Shown here: positions 26,103-33,852 of the stretch, one piece after another
How the letters are laid out: the number at the start of each line of letters is the position of its first letter
How positions within the stretch are numbered: the stretch's first letter is position 1
NCBI RefSeq assembly: GCF_021603585.1
Contig: NZ_BQHI01000009.1
Coordinates: 124,001-188,000, forward strand
DNA length: 64,000 nt
DNA from: Pseudomonas sputi
Lineage (GTDB): Bacteria; Pseudomonadota; Gammaproteobacteria; Pseudomonadales; Pseudomonadaceae
Direction: 5' to 3'
Notes under the pieces: generated by a model
What the model saw: the letters and a program-made list of their open reading frames with translations, nothing else
Databases searched by the model: none
Told to the model about the DNA's origin: nothing
Position numbers and translations under genes: made by a program

Positions 26103-27274
26103 TTCTTGGCTCCTGCCCGAGGTGCAGCTGCTGCTACTGCGCTGCTCGCTGCCGCTATTCCGACAGCTGCTCGCACCAAACCTGATGATGTAATCTCGAA
26201 TCGGATTGTCTCGGGCTTGGCTTTGTCACCTACACAAAGGAATAGACCATTGACGTCATCCAGGATGGATTCGTACTCCCGCTTAGCGCGGATGCAGGGT
26301 GGATCGTTCTTGTCGTCAAGCACCTTCTTGCTGCTGGCGACGATGATCGCACCCTCACGAGCTTGACCCAACGCAGATCTTGCACCCTCGGATACCTCTG
26401 CATCTTCCCCATATGTCGACCAGCTGTGGTGCGAAAGAGCGTGCCACGAACAGTGGTGCGGAGCCTGTAGCAGATCGTATTCCAGCACTTCAGGGGTATC
26501 TTTGTAACGATCCCAAATTCGCTCCCAGATGGAGGTATGGGCGTCTCCACCAGTCAGAAAGCGAGTTTTATTTCGGCTGAATGATGACGGAGCCAATTCG
26601 ATACTCAAAATCACGCTCGAGTGATTCTTCGAGAGAGTCTTTTCGGTCTCGTCATCTTGCTTGGGCATAGGCGCCAGGAGCCTGGCGCTGAAGAAGTCAC
26701 CGTAGGTGTGTCCGCCAATCGTCGAGAACGTCTCTCCTGTCTTCACAAGGATTGGTTGGATATTGTCGGTTTTTCCACCTTCATCCTCGCCGAACACTCG
26801 AACGCCATTCCCAGCTATCGCGTAGCCAAGCTCCTTCCAACGAAGTACGCGACGTCGAGCCTCAACGTGAAAGGCATGGGCGTCATCGCACAGCGTCAGG
26901 CCGAGCGAGTTACGTCTACGAAAAATCATAGGAGACGACCACATCTCACGGATGACGATTCGCTTTTCAGCTTGCGGCTTTTTATCGTCTGGGTAGTCCT
27001 CAATCGGCCCAAGCCAAAAATGCTTGCGCACTCCGAGACAGTGATCCTCGTCAGGATGGCTGAGAAGGAAAGCATCCACGTAGGGCCTTTGGTCAGCATC
27101 GGTCAGCAATTGCTTCCTCAGTTCAGCCGCGACATCCGGCGTCTCATCTTCTGGATCATCTGCCGCTAGGCGGATGCGAACATCAATGATGATGGTTGTA
27201 GCGTCGGCATTTGCCAGCCGCACCATGGTCATGTCGCCGTTACCCACCGGGAAAAACGCAATTTGTCCAGCCAT
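26099..27274 (-). CDS. MBL-fold metallo-hydrolase, first gene of the E2-E1-JAB operon
   Basis: A cytosolic MBL-fold protein of 391 residues from ATG 27274, which has GGGGGTG upstream; a further GTG-type start at 27289 is less likely. The start MAGQIAFFPVGNGDM and the ligand motif LLSHPDEDHCLG are of the ComEC/Rec2-like type, and GGDAH and PHHCSWHAL supply further ligands. There is no membrane part. The C-terminus is a flexible Ala-rich tail ending PRAGAKK. MBL genes are known companions of some bacterial E1/E2/JAB operons. The tail could be a conjugation tail (see findings). Coupled by a four-base overlap to the next gene. Confidence 0.8.
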   Translation of the reverse strand: MAGQIAFFPVGNGDMTMVRLANADATTIIIDVRIRLAADDPEDETPDVAAELRKQLLTDADQRPYVDAFLLSHPDEDHCLGVRKHFWLGPIEDYPDDKKPQAEKRIVIREMWSSPMIFRRRNSLGLTLCDDAHAFHVEARRRVLRWKELGYAIAGNGVRVFGEDEGGKTDNIQPILVKTGETFSTIGGHTYGDFFSARLLAPMPKQDDETEKTLSKNHSSVILSIELAPSSFSRNKTRFLTGGDAHTSIWERIWDRYKDTPEVLEYDLLQAPHHCSWHALSHHSWSTYGEDAEVSEGARSALGQAREGAIIVASSKKVLDDKNDPPCIRAKREYESILDDVNGLFLCVGDKAKPETIRFEITSSGLVRAAVGIAAASSAVAAAAPRAGAKK

Positions 27275-27345
27275 GGTGCACACCCCCAAAAAGAAGACGC
27301 GGATCGTCGTAATGGCAATACGGTACCCATAAAAATTAGATGAGT

Positions 27346-27359
27346 CTACTTTTTAGTAG
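27346..27359. promoter_or_regulatory. Operator-like inverted repeat in the divergent promoter region
   Basis: CTACT, four T, AGTAG forms a dyad in the 124-base gap between the MBL gene and the WYL regulator. WYL regulators of the CapW/BrxR type bind such dyads in their own divergent promoters. The gap is AT-rich, as for overlapping promoters. Confidence 0.5.
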
Positions 27360-27398
27360 TGTTACTATCGCATCATTCACTACGCTAGGCAGAAACAG

Positions 27399-28259
27399 AT
27401 GACTGACCACCTACAGAAAAAAGCAGGCCGGTGGGGGCAGATGCGCCGCTTGGAGTTCATTGACTTCCGGCTTTTGTGGGAGGGAAGGGTAAATCGGGCA
27501 GATTTGCTCGATTTCTTTGGGATTTCTGCGCCGCAGGCCTCCTTAGACTTCGCTAGCTACCTGGAGCAAGCGCCAGGAAATGCGGTCTATGACAGGACTG
27601 TTAAAGCCTATGTGGCAACAGATGCGTTCACCCCGAGATTTGCTCCGGATGACGGATTGCGTTATCTGGATGAGCTCCTAGCGCGGGAAATGGGCGTGAT
27701 TGATGAGGCAGAGAGCTTCATTGGATGGGCGCCCCCAATGGATTCTGTGCCTAACCCGATTCGTCTGGTGGATAAGCCGGCGCTGATCAAAATTTTACGA
27801 GCTATTCAGAGTCAGGAAGCACTCGAGATCAATTATCAATCGATGAGTGGGCCGAATCCAACCATCAGGACTGTTGCACCCCATGCTTTAGGGTTTGATG
27901 GCTATAGATGGCATGTACGTGCCTATTGCTTCAGACGTAACCAACACATAGATTTTGTTCTCGCAAGAATCCTTTCGTTGGCTCCGAAAGAACTGCCCTC
28001 CACGCCGCCTTTCGACAAGTTATGGCATACCTATGTTCAAGTGGTAATTGGAGCACATCCTGAGTTAGATGAGGGGCGGCGTCGTGCAATTGAACTGGAT
28101 TACGGAATGCAGGATGGCCAGAGTACATTGACCACCCGGCAATCTCAGCTTTGGTATCTGCTACAGAAACTTGGTCTCAGGAACCAAAATCCTGATCCCA
28201 AAGCACAGCAACTGGTGCTTCTCAATCCGAACGAGTGCCAAGAATGGTTAGGTGAGTAA
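27399..28259 (+). CDS. WYL-domain regulator of the CapW/BrxR type
   Basis: A 286-residue regulator with an N-terminal winged helix (GQMRRLEFIDFRLLWEGRVNRADLLDFFGISAPQASLD in two turns), a WYL domain (ALEINYQSMSG, ALGFDGYRWHVRAYC, FVLARI) and a C-terminal WCX-like part. The architecture is that of the BrxR/CapW repressors that control BREX, CBASS and other defence operons. It is divergent from the MBL/E2-E1-JAB operon and leads the operon containing the membrane protein and second MBL gene. It probably represses both. Confidence 0.8.
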   Translation: MTDHLQKKAGRWGQMRRLEFIDFRLLWEGRVNRADLLDFFGISAPQASLDFASYLEQAPGNAVYDRTVKAYVATDAFTPRFAPDDGLRYLDELLAREMGVIDEAESFIGWAPPMDSVPNPIRLVDKPALIKILRAIQSQEALEINYQSMSGPNPTIRTVAPHALGFDGYRWHVRAYCFRRNQHIDFVLARILSLAPKELPSTPPFDKLWHTYVQVVIGAHPELDEGRRRAIELDYGMQDGQSTLTTRQSQLWYLLQKLGLRNQNPDPKAQQLVLLNPNECQEWLGE

Positions 28260-28317
28260 TTTACACCGAATACAATGATTCAGAAAGATATTTGCAAATC
28301 TAACTGATGGATTAAAC

Positions 28318-29103
28318 ATGGTTGCGATATTAGAGTTGGTGAAAGATCCTTACGAACGAAAGGCTAGAGTGATACCAGGGCTGCTGGTTTCATTGCCGCT
28401 GCTTGTGCCTTTACTCTGCGTTTATGGAGCTAAACATCCGGTACTCACCAGCGTCATAGGACTGTTGGGCGGGTGTGGTGCGATCTACGCGTTAGCGAGC
28501 GTTGCTCGTGGTCGAGGGAAAAAGCTAGAAGAAAAGCTGTTAGAGAAATGGGGCGGAATGCCTACGACACTAGCTTTGCGGCACAGCGATAAATTTCTGG
28601 ATAGCGTCAGTAAGCAGAGATATCACCAACAAATATCGTCAAAATTGGGTATTGATATGCCTAGCGAGCAGGATGAGAAATCGGATCCTGCTAAAGCTGA
28701 TGATATCTATATTGGCGCGACTAAGCGCCTCAGGGAGTTAACGCGTGGCAATAAAAATCTCCTGCTGAAAGAAAACATCGCTTATGGCTTTCACCGCAAT
28801 ATGGTCGCAATGAAGGCCGTAGGAATACTATCTTGTCTCTGCGGTTTAGGGTATGGCGGACTGATCGCGGGAGTAATTCGGGTAAAGCCGCCTCATTTTG
28901 AACCGATCCATTTGGCAGATCCAGGACTCGCAGCAGGGCTCACAATTTTGATTTCAGGGTCACTTTTGATGGCCTGGTTATTTTATTTCGACAAGGATGC
29001 GGTAAGGCGAATGGGTTTTGTATACGCAGAGCGTTTGTTCGAGTGCCTTGGTTCGCTACCCAATCCGAGGGCAAGAAAAAGAACCGGTTCAAGCCCAGGT
29101 TGA
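28318..29103 (+). CDS. Membrane protein of the WYL-regulated right arm
   Basis: A 261-residue protein with two N-terminal transmembrane segments (residues about 17-37 and 43-62), a soluble helical middle of about 100 residues, and two more segments near 165-190 and 205-225. The middle has charged helices (GKKLEEKLLEKWGGMPTTLALRH). I do not recognise the family. It lies 58 bases after the regulator and just before the second MBL gene, and could be a membrane effector or sensor. Confidence 0.6.
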   Translation: MVAILELVKDPYERKARVIPGLLVSLPLLVPLLCVYGAKHPVLTSVIGLLGGCGAIYALASVARGRGKKLEEKLLEKWGGMPTTLALRHSDKFLDSVSKQRYHQQISSKLGIDMPSEQDEKSDPAKADDIYIGATKRLRELTRGNKNLLLKENIAYGFHRNMVAMKAVGILSCLCGLGYGGLIAGVIRVKPPHFEPIHLADPGLAAGLTILISGSLLMAWLFYFDKDAVRRMGFVYAERLFECLGSLPNPRARKRTGSSPG

Positions 29104-29168
29104 AGAATAGATTCGTACGGATTTATTTTTAGAAGCAACAGTCAATTATAATTATGCAAGGAGGCAGA

Positions 29169-30065
29169 ATGCCTACGATAAAAAGCTTATCTGTTGGTAA
29201 TGGCGATATGTTTTATATCCTTCATGGTGGTGATAATTTTACCATGATTGATTGTAATCTAAATGCTGAAAATGCTGATGAGATTATCACCGAACTCAAG
29301 GAGGTATCTAAAACCAAAAGTATGCGACGCTTCATCTGCACTCATCCGGATGAGGATCATTTTAAAGGCATCGAGAAACTAGATAAAAAATTTCCTATAG
29401 CGAATTTTTATTGTGTAAAAAACAAGGCTCAAAAACCCGATCTAACCGATTCGTTTCTTCATTATTGTGCCTTGAGGGATAGCGGGAAGGCTTTTTTCCT
29501 TGAGAAAGGTTCAAAGCGGAAGTGGCTTAATCAAGGCGATGACGAACGTGGATCTTCCGGGGTTCATGTTCTTTGGCCGGATACCTCTAACGCAGACTTT
29601 AAGGAAGCTTTGCGTAAATGCGATGCTGGCGAGAGCTTCAATAACGTGTCCTGTGTATTGAGGTACTCTGTAAAAGGAGGGGCAAGCTTTCTTTGGTTAG
29701 GTGATCTCGAGACTGATTTCATGGAGAGCATTGTAGATTACATCGAACTGGAAAAAACAACCGTAGTGTTCGCCTCTCATCACGGTAGAGCATCCGGAAA
29801 GATCCCAGACTCTTGGCTCGAGAAACTTGATCCTCAGATCATTGTAATCGGTGAAGCTCCATCGCGGCATCTTCACTACTATACCGGCTATAATGTTATT
29901 ACCCAAAACAAAGCAGGCCATATTACGATGGATTGCGTAGATAACATGGTTGATATCTATGTAACGAATGAAGAGTACGAGCGCGATTATCTCGCGGATC
30001 ATGGGAAGCGAGCTTACTCAGGATATATTGGCTCCTTAGAGGTCGAGACTGAATACACCCTCTAG
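29169..30065 (+). CDS. Second MBL-fold metallo-hydrolase
   Basis: A cytosolic MBL-fold protein of 298 residues from ATG 29169, with AAGGAGG eight bases upstream. It starts MPTIKSLSVGNGDMF and has the ligand motif CTHPDEDHFKG, then WLGDLET and FASHHGRAS. The VGNGDM start and HPDEDH motif are shared with the MBL protein at 26099, so they belong to the same broad ComEC-like group, but this one lacks the Ala-rich tail. It follows the membrane protein after 65 bases. Confidence 0.75.
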   Translation: MPTIKSLSVGNGDMFYILHGGDNFTMIDCNLNAENADEIITELKEVSKTKSMRRFICTHPDEDHFKGIEKLDKKFPIANFYCVKNKAQKPDLTDSFLHYCALRDSGKAFFLEKGSKRKWLNQGDDERGSSGVHVLWPDTSNADFKEALRKCDAGESFNNVSCVLRYSVKGGASFLWLGDLETDFMESIVDYIELEKTTVVFASHHGRASGKIPDSWLEKLDPQIIVIGEAPSRHLHYYTGYNVITQNKAGHITMDCVDNMVDIYVTNEEYERDYLADHGKRAYSGYIGSLEVETEYTL

Positions 30066-30245
30066 CTGATGACCCTACAGGGAAGAAACAAGGGAGGTAA
30101 CTATTCAATACCGCTGCCTCCTTGATCTCCGCTGAAAAGCATCCAGAGGTAAGACATCCATTTTCGCAGGCTAACCGCCCGGATGTCCCCTGCATGTATC
30201 GATTAGTTCTAGGAGGTGGGTTAGCCGTGCCTTGGCGACCTGTCA

Positions 30246-30281
30246 GTATCCCGTTAAAGCCGCGTTACCGGCGCGGGATAC
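30246..30281. repeat. Hairpin in the gap before the Mrr gene
   Basis: GTATCCCG and CGGGATAC are perfect 8-bp arms over 20 bases; an inner CCGCG/CGCGG pairing is also possible. No T-run. It lies in an otherwise empty gap from 30066 to 30407 and may mark a junction. Confidence 0.35.
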
Positions 30282-30407
30282 ATCTGTGCTGCCAGACTTT
30301 CGTGTCTTCACAGCTCAAGCTCAATGGACGGGCTGATGGCACTGAGCTATGTTCGCTGCAGGATCACGTGCGAGCTTGCGCGATGGCTTAAGAAAGGGAT
30401 CGGTACG

Positions 30408-31565
30408 ATGATTTACCAATGCAACGGATGCAGCAGGACTACCTTCGAGACTGCATGTCCTTGGTGCATGGGCTCCCAGGTTTCTCCTTCATCAGAAGTC
30501 ACTCTGCGACACCTCACACCGCTGGATCCTTCGTTCTACCCTGATTTTCAGTACAGATCCAAAGGCTTGATTCAGGACTTCTTCGGTAAGAAGAAAGAGC
30601 AAGCCCAGCTCAACGAGCTACTGAACAATGTCTTGCGAAAATACGCGGAGCTGAAGCATCCATATTTCACAAACTTCATCCACACGACCCGCGAGAGTGC
30701 AGGTAGTAGTGATGACGCGGATGTGCCAGGCCCACGCTTGGATGGTGTCTACAGCGAAAGGGAGCTGTTCAGGGAGGTTTTAATTCGCAAAGGCTTTGAC
30801 GAGCTCGAAGGGCTTCCTTCCCTCATGGACAAGCTGCTGCAAACAACCGCCTTCAACTCAGTTTACCTGGGTTTCTCAAGAGAGCTTACCCGCCACATCC
30901 GAGCTGACCTGGCCGACACCTTGCGCTCTTGGATTGAAGAGGCTGGGACAACGTTTAGGTCTGACTTGGCTTTGTTCTATTACTACATGTGGGAGAATGA
31001 CGTTGCATTCCCCAATATCCATTTCAATCCCCAAGCGGCTTCGACATCTGGTGTGCCACTTATCCCTCTACAGATTTTTCGGACTGCCCTGAGCCTCTGT
31101 GAGGAGATCTATTTCGACATTCTCGTTGAGCGGCTAGGGTCTCAGCTGGAGCATTTCAATCCGAATCAGTTCATCACCATGTACCTGGTGGATGCCATGG
31201 ATGGGTTTCAGTTTGAAACCTTCCTGGTTGAGATCTTCCAGACCATCGGCTACGACGTCAAAGAGACCAAGAAGACTGCTGATCAGGGCGCTGACCTTTT
31301 CGTTACCCGATTTGGTAAAAACATAGTTATCCAAGCTAAGAATTACTCTGGCTCTGTAGGCAATGCTGCTGTGCAGCAAGCCATCTCTGCTAAAGCCTTC
31401 TATGGGTGTGACGAGGCCATGGTCGTTACGAACTCCTATTACACGAAATCAGCGAAAGAGTTGGCCAGTACGGCGGGCGTGCGGCTAATCGATCGGGATG
31501 GTCTTCAAAGCTACCTTGATGACTACAATCAGAAGCTCATTGAGATATTCCAAGCTGAAGAGTAG
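30408..31565 (+). CDS. Mrr-type restriction endonuclease with zinc ribbon
   Basis: From ATG 30408 (AAAGGGA upstream) the protein has 385 residues. It begins with a short zinc ribbon (YQCNGCSRTTFETACPWC, two CxxC pairs). The middle 230 residues are helical and unassigned. The C-terminal 110 residues are an Mrr-like PD-(D/E)xK nuclease domain: FETFLVEIFQTIGYDV, ADQGADLFVTRFGK with the catalytic Asp, and IVIQAKNY with the Gln-x-Lys. Mrr enzymes often cut modified DNA. Probably an antiphage nuclease. Single gene. Confidence 0.75.
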   Translation: MIYQCNGCSRTTFETACPWCMGSQVSPSSEVTLRHLTPLDPSFYPDFQYRSKGLIQDFFGKKKEQAQLNELLNNVLRKYAELKHPYFTNFIHTTRESAGSSDDADVPGPRLDGVYSERELFREVLIRKGFDELEGLPSLMDKLLQTTAFNSVYLGFSRELTRHIRADLADTLRSWIEEAGTTFRSDLALFYYYMWENDVAFPNIHFNPQAASTSGVPLIPLQIFRTALSLCEEIYFDILVERLGSQLEHFNPNQFITMYLVDAMDGFQFETFLVEIFQTIGYDVKETKKTADQGADLFVTRFGKNIVIQAKNYSGSVGNAAVQQAISAKAFYGCDEAMVVTNSYYTKSAKELASTAGVRLIDRDGLQSYLDDYNQKLIEIFQAEE

Positions 31566-31638
31566 GGCGCCTAACCCTAATTTGAAGGGGGGCAGCCATT
31601 AATCAAGTCTCAAAAAAATAATGCAACGGAGATGCGCT

Positions 31639-32586
31639 ATGACAGCAGATGCTTTTTGGAAACCATTTGAGGTAGAAATAAATGACTTCAACGGATTAGT
31701 GCACGTAATTAATCAGGTGATGGATAAGGCGGTAGAAAAAGATATAAGTTTCGCTTGGCGCGGACAAGTCGACGCCAGTTGGGCACTACATAGTTCTCTT
31801 TATCGCAGAATGAACATTACTCGAGGAAAGACTCTTCCAGAGGCTGATATTGAAAAAGCAGAAGGGGAAATACTCATTGAATTACATAGGTGGGGTCTCC
31901 ACTCATCCCCTCATGGTGGGAGGCTATCAGTGCTAAAGCAGCTCGCTATGCTGCAGCACTATGGCGCGCCTACGAGGTTAATTGACATCACATTCAATGC
32001 TTGGGTTGGTGTATGGTTCGCCGTTGAACAAAAATGGAGTAACGGTGTTCTGAATGAAGATGTTGATGCCAGGCTTTTTGCATTCGATGTTACGGACAGA
32101 TTGATTAACGAGAAGGCAGAGTTTAGGCCTTGGGAAGATTCCTATCATCGACCATGGAAGAGTGGTGCTATCGATGATCTAGATAGAAAGGAGTGGACTA
32201 CCTCGGTTTACGCATGGAAGCCTTCGAGTCTGGATGCACGAATTGCAGCTCAAAATGGAGGCTTCCTTTTTGGAGGTGTTCCTGCCAGCAGCAAACCGGA
32301 TAATAAAAAATTTCAGTTCCCCAAATCTCCAAATTTTAACGATGGTTGGTGGTCGATTGAGGAGGGGCGCAAAGCGTGTTGTATCGCTGCCAGGCCTCAT
32401 GTTTTTGAGCCAGCCAAAGGTAAACGCCCTGGGCCGGGCGCACTTTATACCTTCAGGATTAAGGCCGCTGCCAAAGCCGACATAAGACAGCGACTGGAAA
32501 AACTTTTCGGATATAAACATTCGACTATATACCCTGACTTTTCTGGTTTTTCCTCGTTCGGTGTTCCCCATATAAAAAACTACTAG
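31639..32586 (+). CDS. FRG-domain protein
   Basis: From ATG 31639 (ACGGAG upstream) it has 315 residues. The N-terminal third carries the FRG domain named after its Phe-Arg-Gly motif, here varied as FAWRGQVDASWALHSSLYRR, followed by LKQLAMLQHYGAPTRLIDIT, the second conserved block. FRG proteins are frequent in defence islands; the biochemical role is not established. The C-terminal half is unassigned. It follows the Mrr gene on the same strand after 73 bases. Confidence 0.75.
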   Translation: MTADAFWKPFEVEINDFNGLVHVINQVMDKAVEKDISFAWRGQVDASWALHSSLYRRMNITRGKTLPEADIEKAEGEILIELHRWGLHSSPHGGRLSVLKQLAMLQHYGAPTRLIDITFNAWVGVWFAVEQKWSNGVLNEDVDARLFAFDVTDRLINEKAEFRPWEDSYHRPWKSGAIDDLDRKEWTTSVYAWKPSSLDARIAAQNGGFLFGGVPASSKPDNKKFQFPKSPNFNDGWWSIEEGRKACCIAARPHVFEPAKGKRPGPGALYTFRIKAAAKADIRQRLEKLFGYKHSTIYPDFSGFSSFGVPHIKNY

Positions 32587-32703
32587 GTTTTTTCATAGCT
32601 CATCTATCTATACTCTGCGCGCTTGACAAGTATGCACAAAAACGGACAGTTTAATCAAAGGTACACCGGTAGGCATGAACCAGGTACTCACAGGGAGGAG
32701 AGG

Positions 32704-33192
32704 ATGAAGCTATTTTTAGACTGTGAGTTCACTCAGCTCAACCGAGACACAAAGTTGATTTCGCTGGCACTCGTGTCCGAGGCCGGCCACGAATACTACG
32801 TTGAACTAACAGACACCTACCTAGTGGGAGACTGCAGCGACTTCGTGATCCAGAACGTCCTGCCTCAGCTCAACCTTCTTGAACATGGGCAGCCCTTGGC
32901 CGAAGCTCAAGCCTCACTGCTTGCTTTCCTGAACGACCTTGAAGGCCCGCTCGAGGTTTGCTCGGATGCTCCGGATTGGGACTGGGATCTGTTCTGCCAA
33001 CTGGCCTACGTCGATCATCGTTGGCCAGCTAACGTTGCCAATCGTCCAACCGACCTAATCCTGCTATTCAGGCATCTTGAAGTGGATGATATCGGCAAGG
33101 TGACGCTCCCGGAACTTCCCCATCACGCGCTACTGGATGCTCGCCTCTTAACCGACCTTTATCGTCGACTGAGCAAGTTGAAAGCGAGCTAG
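32704..33192 (+). CDS. DEDDh 3'-5' exonuclease (exoribonuclease-like)
   Basis: A 162-residue single-domain exonuclease. The first motif is FLDCEFTQL (Asp and Glu ligands), the second is in VCSDAPDWDWDLF, and the third is HHALLDARLL with the His-x4-Asp of the DEDDh type. It resembles the small 3'-5' exoribonuclease-like proteins of the RNase AS group. A strong GGAGGAGAGG ribosome site precedes ATG 32704. A decayed relative lies at 37600. It may act on phage or host RNA, but a housekeeping role is not excluded. Confidence 0.75.
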   Translation: MKLFLDCEFTQLNRDTKLISLALVSEAGHEYYVELTDTYLVGDCSDFVIQNVLPQLNLLEHGQPLAEAQASLLAFLNDLEGPLEVCSDAPDWDWDLFCQLAYVDHRWPANVANRPTDLILLFRHLEVDDIGKVTLPELPHHALLDARLLTDLYRRLSKLKAS

Positions 33193-33324
33193 AAAGGGGG
33201 CGGATTTACGCCGTGAGAGAATGACTGTAGGTAAAGCCTTGGCGAGCACGATGCCGTCGCTGTCTTGCCATCGCTCCTTCGAGCCATAGGCTCGGCTGCG
33301 TTGACAATGAATGAACCGTAATGG

Positions 33325-33531
33325 TCATCGCACGAAACGCTTGAGTGACCGGCGACTCGAAATCACTTGCTCTCGTATCTCCTCTGGATCCATCGACATA
33401 CCGCCGTCTGGAGTAACGCGAAGAGACTGCAGACTATTTAGAGAAGTGATGAAAGCGCGATCTCTGGCTTGCTCGCGGTCTGATCGTTCGTCTCGGCAAA
33501 TGAACCTTATCAATCGACCTAGACACTTCAT
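33325..33531 (-). CDS. Small basic hypothetical protein
   Basis: A 68-residue protein, rich in Arg (MKCLGRLIRFICRDERSDRE to RRSLKRFVR). AGGAG lies seven bases before ATG 33531. No domain recognised. The ribosome site and clean composition make it more likely real than chance, but it is unsupported otherwise. The gap 33193-33799 holds nothing else I can name. Confidence 0.45.
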   Translation of the reverse strand: MKCLGRLIRFICRDERSDREQARDRAFITSLNSLQSLRVTPDGGMSMDPEEIREQVISSRRSLKRFVR

Positions 33532-33799
33532 GCCATGCTCCTATTCTCGTGTTCCATGGCAGCATTTTCAGCGATGTGCAGGATAATGTCCCTGCCATTT
33601 TGTAAGGCCTCTCGTCGGGGGGGGAGGTATAACCGCTGTCCCTGCTATCTGAGGAAAGGTGGCTAATTTGCTGAGAGTCTGAACACCGCTTAGAAAGCCA
33701 ACGGTAATGCACCTCAACCCAGTGTCAGAGCGACGTGGCCTGTAGGTCTTTTAGTGAAGCCCTATTTGGGTTCTCTTAGATTGACGCGATAGCGCCGGT

Positions 33800-33834
33800 A
33801 AAAAAATGCAGCCGGCCTCGCTTGTGCGAGGCCG
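33800..33834 (-). terminator. Rho-independent terminator of the endonuclease I gene
   Basis: CGGCCTCGC, loop TTGT, GCGAGGCCG is a perfect 9-bp stem. Read on the minus strand it is followed by a run of seven T. It lies just past the end of the gene at 33853. Confidence 0.8.
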
Positions 33835-33852
33835 TCCTACTAGGTGCAGCAA

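Noticed and set aside
22721-27274. Calling the E2-E1-JAB operon a type II CBASS
   Set aside because: No CD-NTase (cyclase) is encoded in or near the operon and the E2, E1 and JAB domains are fused in one protein, unlike Cap2 plus Cap3.
30324-30407. Upstream start for the Mrr gene at 30324
   Set aside because: The added residues are not family-like; ATG 30408 has a ribosome site and directly opens the zinc ribbon.
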